Assembly (NCBI GenBank): GCA_030770425.1
Contig: JASJFT010000014.1
Location: forward strand, 186,001 to 250,000
DNA from: Darksidea phi
Lineage: Eukaryota > Ascomycota > Dothideomycetes > Pleosporales > Lentitheciaceae
Direction of reading: 5' to 3'
DNA: 64,000 nucleotides
The first letter of the stretch is position 1. The number at the start of each line of letters is the position of its first letter. The notes beneath the pieces were generated by a model. The model worked only from the letters and a program-made list of their open reading frames with translations. It was not told where the DNA came from and searched no databases. Positions 42,527 through 53,739 of this stretch are shown piece after piece. The translations under genes and the position numbers were made by a program.

Positions 42527-43578
42527 TCAAGAAGTTTCAGTCTGAGCGATCGCGATGTTGTAGTTTTGGGATGCAGTCTTGATGCCATTGAAATACGCCT
42601 TGTAGCTGTCCTTGATAGACCCGTTCAGTTCGTCGCACATCTTCTTGGACTGCTCCACCACATCGACGATGTCAATGATGTCCAGCACCGTATCGACCAC
42701 CGACATGACCACCGCCACGACAGCGACGAATTTTCCCACTGTATCGAGCATACCGAGAGTGCTCGACTCAACCTCTGCAACCTCGAATCCAGCCGCCTTG
42801 GCGTTCGCTTCGATCGTTTTGTTGGCAATGTTCAGCTTGTAGTACATGATGGCAATCGAAAAATTTCGGACAATCGATAGCTGGGTGGCAGGATAATCTA
42901 GTCCCTTGAGATACCCCAGGAATTTTGGATATCTGCATCCGTCTTTGCACTGAAATTCAGTGTATCCAAGGCGTTATAAACGTTATTGATTTCAGTGCTA
43001 TTGTAGAGGGTCCGCGCCGACTTCGCATATTTCTTGAAACCAGCGGCATCGAGCTTCCCATTGGCCTTTTGGACTTACGCCATGAAATGCATGAGCAGTG
43101 AGCGGCATGTTCTGGTGTCGAGACCTTTCGGCGCGTTCGACGCGATCAAGTCGTTGTTCGCCTTGTATTGAATGATGTAAAGGTGGATGTTATCGTTGAT
43201 CTTAGCTGAGATGTCGGTATCGACAGTCTTCAACTTGGTGTTTAGTTCGGTCGATTTGTTGGAGATGACGTTTTCATCTATTGCCTTGGCAGTCTCAAGT
43301 GCTACGAACGCGGCCATGCCAAGGCCGAACGACCAGATGGACGCCACCGCAGCGGCATCGGCAGCGATTTGGATTGCGCCCGCGGCGATGGTCGTATCGC
43401 GTACTTCTTTCGCCAGACTGGTGAGCGTGTCGAATTCGCTGTCGATAGCGGAGTCCGATGAGAAGTCGCCCAGACCGGCGAACAGCTCTTGTTCGTCAAT
43501 CAGTTTGTCGATATTTGCATCGCTCTGCGAGTCCCAAGTGGACATGTAGTTCAAATAAGTAAGTAGATCAGTGCTCAT
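42527..43578 (-). pseudogene. Helical protein gene of unknown function, broken by a stop and a frameshift
   Basis: Minus-strand codons run from ATG 43578 through a helical, Ala-rich product with a hydrophobic stretch (about 75-100, AADAAAVASIWSFGLGMAAF) to TAA at 43075-43077. The same frame then continues with protein-like codons (NGKLDAAGFKKYAKSA, AKTDADIQNSWG) until a one-base shift near 42915 moves it to the frame ending at 42527, which has a second hydrophobic stretch (FVAVVAVVMSVVDTVLDIID). TAA in place of CAA would be a RIP-type change. Two hydrophobic hairpins in an all-helical protein recall membrane-active helical proteins, but no family was recognised and no function is claimed. Confidence 0.6.
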
Positions 43579-44752
43579 CGTGTTGTCCGCGTCAGCTGTT
43601 TGTGAACGCAGGAAAAGAAGAAGTTCCGATTGGCCTTTCTGCCATATCAGTTGGCGGCTGCCAACAAAACGGACATTTTTACGATCGGCCCAATCATATC
43701 TGCAACAATCACCGGAAGCTTGGTTCCGTCGGTCCGTCTGGGTCGAGGCTGGGCTCTATCCAAGGCCATAGTGTCCACACAAGGTATCGTGTCTGCATGT
43801 TTCCCAGTCTCAGGACACATAGGTTGTTGTGAAGTCGTTTAGCCCTGCTGTTGTGCGTGATCATCTGCAAATTAAATGGTTGTCACACGAGTTTGGACCG
43901 GGCTAGACCTGCTGATGCTATGAGCTGACGCCTGCATGAGTGTAGCTGGGTCTAGTGTTGTGATTCTGCTACATAGCTGCATAGCTTTCAGGTGCTCCAC
44001 GGCTGTCACTTGTACGTCCTTCAACGAATTGCCCTAGTCTCCCGCCATGCAGGACGACCGTTGGGTACGAGCCGCGGAATTGAGGTCGACTAGGCAAGTG
44101 CTGCGCTTCGGTATTGGATCGATCGTAAACATAGGACGCGAAGCATCTCCTTGTGGTGCTAAACTTAGGGCTGGACCACCTCAGCTGAGCGGCTAGTCCA
44201 ACCGCTTTTTTGTGTCCAGCCGCTCCTCTGTAGTCTAGTGCTAGCTTGCAAAGACAAAAAAGAAAAAGATCACGTCAACTTCGAACAGTAAATGGTAGTT
44301 AGCTAGCTAATTAGCGATGAAATAAAATACTATTCTGAATATTTCCCTAGAGAACGATTGGTATTCTTGTGGCTCGACAGGGGCGGCCGACATAGCTGCT
44401 TGGCATTACCAGGCTGACACTAGTCCATATCGTAACAACAACGTTAAACCTGATTCCTATTGGCGAAACGAGCCGGACCAGCCGCCGTCTATAATTGGCC
44501 GAAGTTATCTCGCCCATCGATGTGGTTTACGCCTCGAGGCGTTCACCGGAAGGGCAGAGAATCTGCGGTATTGATCGCCCAACCAATCATATTGGCATAT
44601 GGGCATCAGTAAGCCTAGGCAGAAAGTCATCGATTCTGCCTTGTCTCAGGGTACCTCTTCTAATAGGGCTGGTAGTCCACTTGTGCAGCTTCGAACTCGG
44701 TCTTCACCTTTCTTACTTCCTTTGGCTTCCAATTTTGCCCAGCTAATTCGCA
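43579..44752. other. Intergenic, no gene seen
   Basis: About 1.2 kb without supported frames on either strand. Confidence 0.5.
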
Positions 44753-46179
44753 ATGGACGGGATTCAGTGCCCAGCTCAGGCCGTTGTAAGGCAACCGCGT
44801 GAAATGAATTATGATCAGGAGCAGCAGTCAGAGACCACACCCTTCAGTCGCCGCGAACTCAGCCGCACTCGGTTTTCTAAGTGGGAACAGGAACACAGGA
44901 TATCTCCCCAGCTCACCAGGATTCTAACGATCTTTATGTCGGAGTTGCCAAGGCCAAAGTACACTTCTGTCCTGCCGTACTTTAGCACTCCACAGCCACC
45001 TTCAACGGAAAATTTAGCACTTAGTGCTCTAGGCCAAGTGTACCAGGACGTTGGCCCGCGTCGCCGTAACATATCTGCATATCAGACAACCGAACATACA
45101 GATACTGGGGATCAAAGCGCACGGGCTTCTGCTGGAAAGCCGCCGAATATCTCCAAAAATGGGCGTAGGAAAATAGTGAATACCCCAGCAGAAAAGCATG
45201 AGAAGCGGAAGGAAGAGATATTAGAAATCTTAGAGCCAATTCTTAACGGCGAAGACCTGCATTCTTATTCGATCCTCCTTTGTTGGGGCAAGCAGAGCGA
45301 TTGTCAAATACTTCCCGTTAAGATGGCGCATTCGGCCGACGATGTGGTTGTATGGGAAGAGATCCGACGGGCGTGGTATGCACACAGAGGAGGCTGGAGA
45401 AGGCTTCTACCCTTTTTCGGTATTAGAGAAGTCAACATTGTTGAGGTCCGTCGCGGATAACGTCTTAAAAATCTGGTTAGTAATATTACTAACAGCAATC
45501 TCAAGATTTCAATCGCTGGGCGCGGATCCCAAGGCACGTCAAAAAGCACGTTCATTGGCACCTACAGAGACGACAACTTGATTGCTGAAAAGGGCCGACT
45601 CGAGAAAATCATTACCGACTATGTTCCTCGGGAGTTTCCTTGCCCGTACAACACATCTACAGGCGGAACAGCCTGCTTGAATGAATGCGTATCCTTTTTC
45701 ATGGAAGAAGTGGTATGCCCGGAGCAGGAGTTATACCATGCAGAGAGGGAGCTCTTACGTCTTGAAATGCGACCTTTTCTGACCCTAGCTTTCTCTTGTC
45801 CAAGTATTGCCGCGACAAATGGTCTATTGGATAGAGAAGACATTGCTATCAGTCAATTGTAGGTAGTTTTCCAGTTGAATTTATGGCTGTGGCAATTGAA
45901 CTAAAAGCTAAGAACGATAGGGATATTTTATCAAAGATCAAAAGCTGGCACTGTCCAAAACTAGGGGAGCTAAAATTTCGAGGGCTGGTGATCAATGAAG
46001 GATGGGATCAGCACAAGGCGTTACCGTGGGCCGCGACGATACTCTTTTTGATGGTGTTTGTGGCTAAGCTTGTTTTCGGCGATTGGGGAATAGCTTGGAA
46101 TGTTGGTTCGTTCCTCGTAGGATTAGCAACATTCTCCTTGATGTTGATTGGTCACTCTGTAGGTCGACAAATGCATTGA
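44753..46179 (+). pseudogene. Fungal protein of unknown function, probably frameshifted near its end
   Basis: Exon 1 (44753-45445) and exon 2 (from 45506) join over a 60-nt intron with a TTACTAAC branch to read VNIVEISIAGRG. Recognisable fungal-DUF features are VWEEIRRAWYAHRGGWRRLL, Cys-rich PCPYNTSTGGTACLNEC, and LEMRPFLTLAFSCPS. At 45857-45862 the frame hits TAG (ISQL-stop), but a one-base shift continues as VGSFPVEFMAVAIELK, then WHCPKLGELKFRGLVINEGW and two hydrophobic C-terminal segments up to 46179. The continuity in a shifted frame with no room for an intron argues for a single-base deletion. It is either a recent pseudogene, an assembly error, or a truncated yet expressed protein. No biochemical role is known to me. 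Confidence 0.6.
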
Positions 46180-47873
46180 CCGAAGCTGGCCTAGAGTGTT
46201 TACTATGTCTTAGGAACATTAAGGTCCGGAAGGGAGAGGCGTCAATGGTTTGCCTACAACTACGTGTATCGATTCTTTGACTAATACATAAAACCTGCTC
46301 CAGTCCGATCCATTGTTGAGTGACGTACTCGTCAAGCACCTCGTTCCCTTCCAGTAAGGCACCGTGGGGTGCTTTGCGTTACCACAGATGACTTATCCAA
46401 TCGCAGTGTCAAGATTTAGTTGCCTGGAAATCTTCAATGAGCACGCATATGTCCTTTCGTAGGCCATTCCGCACCACATCCATGATGCCGTATATTACCG
46501 GCTTGTTCAAGAGTTGCAGGTTGCTGTAGGTCTCGGCCGGACCCGCTGCCCGCTTCGACTTGGACTTTCCGGATTGTGCGGAGGATATGCTAAAGTCACT
46601 GTAAGATGACCGGATGGTGAGCGAGCACGTTGGTGTACGAGCTGGACGAGGCGACGTCGTCTGGTACGCAGTTTGCGGAGAATGCTGCCAGATACAGCGG
46701 CACCTGAGTCGACCGATACTGTCGACCTCGCCTTGTTGGTTATGGCTCTATCGCGTTGCTTTCTGAGGCAGCATTCACGCCCACCCAGCCTTCGTCTGAC
46801 AAGATGTCGTTTTACCTGCGTCGATCTTCTCTAGTCTGGGGCTATTGTTCCTTGCTGTAGTTCCGCCGCGGGGAGCGACGGTTCCTATTCATATGCGCAG
46901 ACTGGAGCCGACGTGGTTTGGGTTGCGATGGCTATGGGAATGGACTGAGGGAACGTTTTTGACACGGATGCGGCGGGGCGATTGTGTGGGAGTTGGTGCA
47001 GTGACACCTAGATTACCGCAGTCCTCTTATCGCTTCTACAACTCGACAATGTCCAGTCTGCCTGACGCCGCCAGTTTAGAACGCCATCACAGACCCCAAC
47101 ATACCTACGCCGCATGCTTAGCGGAGTTGTGTCATGTTACGCACGCAAAACCGTGCTTCTTGGGTAAGGCGGTGTAGGCGGCACTTCGTCCTCGCATTCC
47201 GCCTTGCTTAGTTACTCTAAAGTGGCTGAGTATGTTTCACATTTCCTGTTTGCCTGATACCCCACTAAACTATAAGCTAGACTATGGGGTTTCCACCAAA
47301 ACAACGCCGTCGCCAGAAAAGACGTTAGAATCAACAGCGCTCTATTATAATTGCCAATCTATACGCATAGACTCGAAGCTAGGGATATCAGCTGCCCTAT
47401 CACTAGTTTGCGCAGCGTTTGATTTAATAGGTGCAGGTGTAGGTGTTCGCGGGCGCCAAGTAGGGACGTGCGCCAGGCGGTTAGCCACTCTATCAATAAG
47501 GCACCCTGCCTCGCCCAGCATCTTTCTAGAGACTCACCTAGCACCTGCTATTGCAGTCTGCTCTCAGGCTAACCCACCTTGTCCTCTTAGAGACCATCTG
47601 CAGTAATTCACCTTTGTTGAACTATTTACTATTTTCGCCTCCTTGCTCCCTAAGACCTCCTATCATCTTCCCAGCTCACAAGCCATGTGGCGTTCAAAGC
47701 CATGTGGCGTTCACAGCCACCTCGAGATGCCTCGGCTGCAAAAGCAAACACGAAGGCTGAAGCCTGCTCAAGGACCTTTTCAGCCTTCTATATCTAGGAG
47801 AACTCCAACTTCACAAGGGGCGTTAGTACGACGAGTCATAAGTTACGCGATTGTCCGGGCCTCCTGAAGATAG
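46180..47873. other. Intergenic about 1.7 kb with weak coding remnant
   Basis: On the minus strand about 46750-46412 stays open for some 110 codons without a useful start and ends YGIMDVVRNGLRKDICVLIE DFQATKS-like; it may be the end of a lost gene. The rest shows only short frames. A perfect tandem 17-bp repeat lies at 47680-47713. Confidence 0.35.
47680..47713 (+). repeat. Tandem duplication of a 17-bp unit
   Basis: AAGCCATGTGGCGTTCA occurs twice head to tail with no mismatch, about 160 bp upstream of the CorA-like gene. Confidence 0.8.
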
Positions 47874-49828
47874 ATGGCGACGAACTTGCCCTTCCAGGCT
47901 GTAGAGCTCTGGACTTCTGCGTTCTATATGGCGACCGACCCCACATCTAAGGCCAGATCAAAAGTCCGATTCTATTTCGAATCCGAGGTCTTCTGTGCTG
48001 CCACTTCGAAGGATATCACACCGTACTTGGCCACTCGTCGCCAAACAGCTCGTGTTGGGCCAGTGCCTTTTGTAGCGTAAGTCATGTTCTCAAGCTGGCC
48101 CACTTAATTAAGGTCTTACTTAAATACCGTTTAGGATCGCATGTATATCGGGAGATCCTGAATGGTTTTTGGATTCAATTTCCGAAGTATTTCCGAGTCC
48201 TAAGTCGGGTCCTCTGTTAGACATACTCGATGTACAGAAATGGGAACGCGGAACGATAGTCCTGCCCACGATTGAGAAAGGCCTCCAATGTACGGAAAGT
48301 CGTTGCTCTACCATACAGAAGGCTGATATTGACAGGTATAAATTTCTTCATGCAGTATCCTATCATCGAGAAGGCCAACTCCGACGTCAAATTCTGTCCT
48401 GTTGCTACTCGAGCCTACGCTTCAAGATCTTCTAGCCCAGTCGTGCTCATGGTATGTCGTGATAGGGAGGTCCCAGAAAGACTGCAGAAGCAGTGTGTTT
48501 CGACGAATTGGGAAATCGATAAACTTTCATCTGCCCCATCCCGCATCTTCACCGACCTCTTCGAATTTGTAAGTGAATGGCCCGACGTGTGGCGTTCAGC
48601 GCGCCACGAATTGATGAAAAGGAATTCCGAACTCCAGGGCAATACCCAGAAATTAGATGTCCTGCAGCTGACAAGGACTCTCCACAATGACACCGCAAAC
48701 GTTATTGCATTAAGGGAGGACCTTCGGTTACATATCACAGCCTTCCAGAATTACCAATTCCTCGTCAAGCGTTTAATAGCCAAGGGCTCTCCTTTCGTTG
48801 CAACCGGGGACGCGGAAGCTTTGGAAAGCCTTGAGGATCGGATCGAGCATTGTCTGCAGAATCTTCTTCACCAGCAGGAGAGCTCTGCTGTAATCCACAG
48901 ACAGTTGGAGAACTTGCTGAGTCTGGTATGTCTAAAAGACCGAGTAAGTTGAGATCCTGCTGAATATCTATAGGCTTTCAATACCGAGATGGTCTCTCAA
49001 GGTCAAGCAGTTGGGCGTCTTAACACGCTAGCGTTTGCTTTCTTACCCTTGTCGTATGTTGCGGTATGTATAGGTCCTGGCTCTAAGGTTCTCATCAATC
49101 TGACTACGAATCAGACTATATTCGGCATGACGAACTTCTCAATATCCGCAAAGTGGTATCCTCTAGGAGCCTCAATAGTCCTCTCTCTCGTACTAATATG
49201 GTTCATTTTCACTTCTCAACTACCAAAATGGCGTCTCAAAGACTCCTGGACGAGAACCACGTGGAAGGAGCATCCTAAAACCATCGAAGGCTCTAAAGAA
49301 GATTTTGTCGAATCTGACACCAGGAGCCGACAAAAATCTGTCTCTGCTATATCACCGCCTACTGAAACTTCGGCCGCGAATGCAACCAGGTCTCCATCCA
49401 TCAGAGTGCCTAATTTGCAGGATCAACCTACCGAGAATAGCTCCAATAAACTCACTTTGGCTCAGAAATTCATGTTCCTCTTTTTCCGAAGATATCCAGA
49501 ACTGAAGTCCACGAATCTATCAGAAATGGGTCCGGATTCCAGGCGCTTGACTATAATGAAGCCCCAGCCTGGGTATCTCTCAGTCGGTCCTGGTTTCCAA
49601 TCTCACGCCGAACCAGGCACAAGCTCTTGGGCCTTGCCGATGGAACAACTTCCAACTCTTGCCCCTCCTCCACCTCTTCCGCTTGGTTATGGTGCTTTTG
49701 AGCCCTCATCGGGTGCAAGACCGCTTCTGCACCTGCCTACATCGTCTGGTTCCAGACCTTCTACATCTGGCTCGCAGGTAGGGTCATCAGGGGGAAACAG
49801 CAGGGAGATTCCCTCTAGATGGGTCTGA
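47874..49828 (+). CDS. CorA-like Mg2+ transporter family protein (intact model needs a 100-nt intron)
   Basis: Model: exons 47874-48076, 48135-48335, 48436-48925, 48974-49063 and 49115-49828, giving 565 residues. The C-terminal half is the fungal CorA-like type: FTDLFEFVSEWPDVW, ENLLSL|AFNTEMVSQGQAVGRLNTLA across a 48-nt intron, and LPLSYVA|TIFGMTNFSISA across a 51-nt intron, where GMT replaces the GMN of bona fide CorA. Two membrane helices close the core, then a Ser/Pro-rich tail. The third intron is doubtful: the unspliced frame reads RYKFLHAVSYHREGQLRR, which looks coding, and a shift by one base at about 48400-48430 is needed to join SRSSSPVVLMV. So either a 100-nt intron is spliced out or the gene is frameshifted. 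Mg2+ transport is not certain. Confidence 0.65.
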
Positions 49829-50935
49829 CTTTTCCTCCACTTTGGTGGGCTCTTGTGTCCGTATTATGAATTGAAGTCAATGGGAATCTTGACTGTTGTG
49901 TATAGTTTGACTCATGATATGTTAGTGGACGCTGTCTGTCTTGTTAAATTGTTCTATACCTACCGTACTGTGAGTAAAGAGGCGAGCCGAACCATATTTT
50001 CGGCGTCTACTCTCTACAGTGCAGCTCCGGTGTCGTGCGAGGTACTTTGAGGTCCTATGAAATAAATCTAGGTTGTGGGTTGTTGCTACTTCTGGCCGCC
50101 GGGTCGGGAATTGGTCCCTATAGTAGAGCCTTAATCTGGTTCCCGAGATCTACACGAACTAACGATCGGTAAGTGTATGCAATTCATACGGTGGCAATCG
50201 GACCTCGGGAGACAAATCGCGGGAAGCAGTCACAATATAATTGCTTCACTCATCTCAAACCCAACTTCGCCCTCGAACATACATCGTCACATTTGCTTTC
50301 CAAAATCTTCAGCATTGTGTACACGAAGCAGAGGCCTTGCGGAGCCCTTATGCTGATGCCACGCAGTTCCTTGATTCGGCCGTATCCGCGAACTCATCTG
50401 GGAATATGGTAGATCCTATCAAGCAGTAATCCCGCTAGTATTACGCGCACCCTGTTCTCGAGTGCACCATTACTTAATTAAATCCAGCTCCCACCCGGCT
50501 TCGCTCTACCTGTGCGGAGCTTCAGCCCTCAACTGTCGCACAGCCTTACTATTACGCCGACTGGACACTGCTACTAAGGTGCGATCTTTATTAGAACACA
50601 GCAAGAATGCAGACTGCCTGATGTTTGCAAGATCCTCTAGGACTGTCGTGTAAGGAAATAAATAGACGATTAAGCAAGATTGATTCACGACGCATTACTC
50701 CTTAGTCGTCATCTTTTTCTCCCTTCACAGCAACCACGCGCCAGCCATACAGATTTTCAAAAACACCTAATCCACAACCCACCCATGAACCTAGCGTTGC
50801 TCTTCGTTAGGTACGCGCTAAATATCGCACCAGCTAGAAGCAATACAGTTCTAAGGAACCGTCGATTCCGATCTGTATTTATAGGTAAAGGTGCTTTAAA
50901 TAGCTATGCATCGCTTATCAATTCGTAGTATAAGC
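49829..50935. other. Intergenic, no gene seen
   Basis: Only short frames without domain signal. Confidence 0.5.
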
Positions 50936-51316
50936 TTGTTAGTACTATAGTTAGTATCGTATTAAACTTCAGCGCTCGACTTACTACGATCTAGCCCGCG
51001 CTTTAGAACGCTAGTAGTATAAGTAGGCGAAATTGCTTATAAGAAACTTAATTAGAAGCTTAAAAGTAAGGAATTTCCCTACCTTCGAGGTTGCAACCGT
51101 AGGCGGGTAATTTGGCAATACTTTTGTCGTAGCAATAATGCTAACGATACTAATTAGAAGAGCTGGCAGGGCGAAAAAGAAGACTAGGACCTAGCGTTGC
51201 TGTAGGCTAAACGTGCGGTGAAACGTGCTGAAGAAGAGAGCACTAAGGGCAAACTAGAGTACTGTATCGAGGATTTGGACCACGAGTAGCGTGGAGCTGA
51301 TATCCCAGGGCGTTAG
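50936..51316 (+). mobile_element. RIP-scarred coding relic, probable transposable element
   Basis: One frame reads a protein-like sequence interrupted almost only by TAG: KSKEFPYLRGCNRRRVIWQY, SWQGEKED, AKRAVKRAEEESTKGKLEYC, IEDLDHE. TAG stands at 51053, 51155, 51185, 51203, 51287 and 51314, with none of TGA or TAA between 51053 and 51313, as expected if CAG (Gln) codons were converted by C-to-T at CpA. TAA/TAG also appear upstream (50948, 50963, 51020). The charged, helical end recalls the C-terminus of pogo/Fot1-type transposases, but this is only a guess. The source is probably a repeated element, because RIP needs duplication. Confidence 0.5.
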
Positions 51317-51903
51317 ATGTGAACAAGCCTCAATGCCATGCGTCAGCTTATCTATAAGCCTAGTTCAAGGCGCTCTTCACATGCCTGATGTGTTCTAGGA
51401 TGCTTGATCTCTATGGTTATGTTGGAATTTCTATTGAAGCAAGCGGATGAGGTCCTTCGTGCATTATATACTGGACTGAAAGATGGATTCGTGGCCCGTT
51501 GATCGTCCGAATGAAATGTGTTATGGCCATATGATGACAACGTCGATGAAACTTGACAGACCAACAGGATCAGAGTCAACCATGGAGAAGGAAGTGCTAG
51601 GATTGAAAAATATCTAAATTCTCTGGTAAGAATGGGTCCTTAAGAGGCATTGCAAAGATATTAAACATTGAGTATCTTGCAGCATTGCCAAGCAATCAAG
51701 AATACCTCCAAAGATTGAAACTCTTTCTCACAACAACGTAAGATGTATGATTTAATTTGTGCAGTCAATTTCTAAGCCTGACGGACTTGTGCTGGTGCTA
51801 AAATGAGGTTGTAGAATATACACGAGAATTGAGCGGTGACCCCGAAACTTGGTAGATCTTCCCTGACGGCGACCGATACTCTCCGAAACTCTCAATATCT
51901 CGT
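51317..51903. other. Intergenic, AT-rich
   Basis: No supported frame; may include more of the relic upstream of it. Confidence 0.45.
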
Positions 51904-53034
51904 CTATTCCTTATATTCGACCTTGAGAATTGGGTACATAGCCTCTGCATACGGCTTTTTGCCCTCGCCAGCAATTAGTTCGTCAAGGAATTTCTCGAAA
52001 GTGATGGGCTTCAGATCCGGATACAGCTCCCTAGCATCCAGGTACCCGAGATACTTGGCAGTCTCACGCGTATTGTCCGCACGGATGAATTTGGAGATGC
52101 TGTAAGTGCAATGTGAACGCGTGACCCAGGCAGCCATGTTTGTGGGGTCTGCGGCAATCATGGCTTCGGCTCGTGCGAGGGCAGAGCGCAAACCCGATTC
52201 CGATACCTGGTGATTAATGGTGAGTGAGAGATCTGGTGACTGGAAGGATGCATTGAGACGTACATGTGCCACCTCAACCTTCTCGCCAGTCTTTTCTTCA
52301 ATCATCCTCAATACCTCATTCTGTGATATCTCGTTCGACCAAGTAAAGACCTTTTGGTTCAAGGTCCTTTCATCTTGGATGATCTTCGCCACAAAGCGTC
52401 CCATGTCGCGCTTATCGGTCAAAAGCGTCTTCACCTCTCCGGTTCCGTAGATTTCATTCGGTGTGATCGTGTGCGCGTAGTCAAACCTCCCGCTCGGTAC
52501 TCTGAAGAACGCTACCTGATGCCAGAATCCAACATCGATGATGGTGTAAGGAAGTTTGTGGTACCAGATCCTCTGATACACAACCTCCTTTTCATCACGC
52601 AGTGTCATGATACCACTGGGCGGGCAAACGGTGATGAATGCGCACGGTACGAAACGCTTCACACCTGCCTTTGCAGCAGCGTCGACAAGGGCTAGTTGCG
52701 CAAGTTGGGAGCGTGGAGCGATGGCACTGATAACGGTGTCGTAGCCAATGAGCGCTTTAGTCAAGCCATCGATATCCCCAGAGGGATCACCGAGAACGAT
52801 TTTGAAACCACGGGATGATAAGGTTTTGACGGCGGGCTTGTCAGCTGAGGAGGGTCGGATGAGAAGGTCAATCTCCTGTAGGCTGGTCAGAGTCACAGTA
52901 ATCTCGAAATTCATGTACTTATGAAAAGGTTGGGCTTTTGAACGTACAAAGTTTCCATCCTCGAGTAAGCCATCCAGGATATCGCCACCAGTTTCACCAG
53001 TAGCACCGAGAAGCAGCACTTTCTGTTTTGTCAT
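51904..53034 (-). CDS. NmrA-like / isoflavone-reductase-like NAD(P)-binding protein
   Basis: Exons 53034-52948 and 52875-51904 give 352 residues. The N-terminus has VLLLGATGETGGDIL, the GxxGxxG dinucleotide motif, then LLEDGNF|EIDLLIRPSSADKP, the RPS segment that contacts the NADP phosphate in this family. Other blocks are YDTVISAIAP, GVKRFVPCAF and YTIIDVGFWHQ. The 72-nt intron (GTACGT to CCTACAG) is a multiple of three without a stop, so a retained-intron form would read through with 24 extra residues. Members reduce phenylcoumaran- or isoflavone-type aromatic substrates or act as redox sensors like NmrA; the substrate here is unknown. Its promoter contains a tandem 16-bp repeat at 53221-53252. 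Confidence 0.88.
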   Translation of the reverse strand: MTKQKVLLLGATGETGGDILDGLLEDGNFVRSKAQPFHKYMNFEITVTLTSLQEIDLLIRPSSADKPAVKTLSSRGFKIVLGDPSGDIDGLTKALIGYDTVISAIAPRSQLAQLALVDAAAKAGVKRFVPCAFITVCPPSGIMTLRDEKEVVYQRIWYHKLPYTIIDVGFWHQVAFFRVPSGRFDYAHTITPNEIYGTGEVKTLLTDKRDMGRFVAKIIQDERTLNQKVFTWSNEISQNEVLRMIEEKTGEKVEVAHVRLNASFQSPDLSLTINHQVSESGLRSALARAEAMIAADPTNMAAWVTRSHCTYSISKFIRADNTRETAKYLGYLDARELYPDLKPITFEKFLDELIAGEGKKPYAEAMYPILKVEYKE

Positions 53035-53220
53035 TCTGATCGATGAATGCAGTCGACAACTTGATATCTGTGTAAATTTAAAACTTTAGAGCAGGGTCGT
53101 GATATATCCACCGAAAAGTGCAGTTTCTGACATGATGCATTTCTAACTTTTCTGACTGTGTAATTTTTGGCTGACGAATTACAGATGACTTGTCGCTCGG
53201 CTGACGCTAAGAACGGAGTC

Positions 53221-53252
53221 GGGAATGGCGTGATCCGGGAATAGCGTGATCC
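53221..53252. repeat. Tandem 16-bp repeat in the NmrA-like promoter
   Basis: GGGAATGGCGTGATCC is followed directly by GGGAATAGCGTGATCC (one mismatch), 187 bp before the NmrA-like start. The spacing could allow two regulator molecules on one face of the DNA. Confidence 0.7.
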
Positions 53253-53739
53253 GCGAAATGCATCAACCGCATGTAACAAGAAAATGAATTAGACGAATGC
53301 CTCACCCAGGCCAGGCCGGTAAGATGCCGAATGGTACTACAGGTGTACGTTTGAGGCACTGTATTATTCCTCTGTCCTACACGCCGCTACCTTACTCAAC
53401 CTATTCATCATCCCGGTAGGGAGTGACAGTTGGCATAGGAGATGAACTAACCCAATCTAGCTTAGCAGTTTCAACCTTACGAGGGACATCGACCATTCCG
53501 CCGTGCCGACACTCACGCTCCGTAGTCTACCTTTGTTGGCACATTGCGTTTGAGCGCTGCTCACCATGGTGAAGAGCCCTTGACGTACTCAGACGTTTAC
53601 GTTCTGCGCTCTTTACGAAACGCTTTGCCCGCGTCTTACTCCATCTAGCCTCTACAATGGCGGAGCAGGCTTGCTGAATCATTGAGGAGCAGCGACCGAG
53701 ATGCCAAACGACAAACATGCAAAACATCGGACCTTAACA

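Noticed and set aside
47232..47606. 124-residue open frame
   Set aside because: No recognisable motif, unusual composition and no splice continuity; treated as chance.
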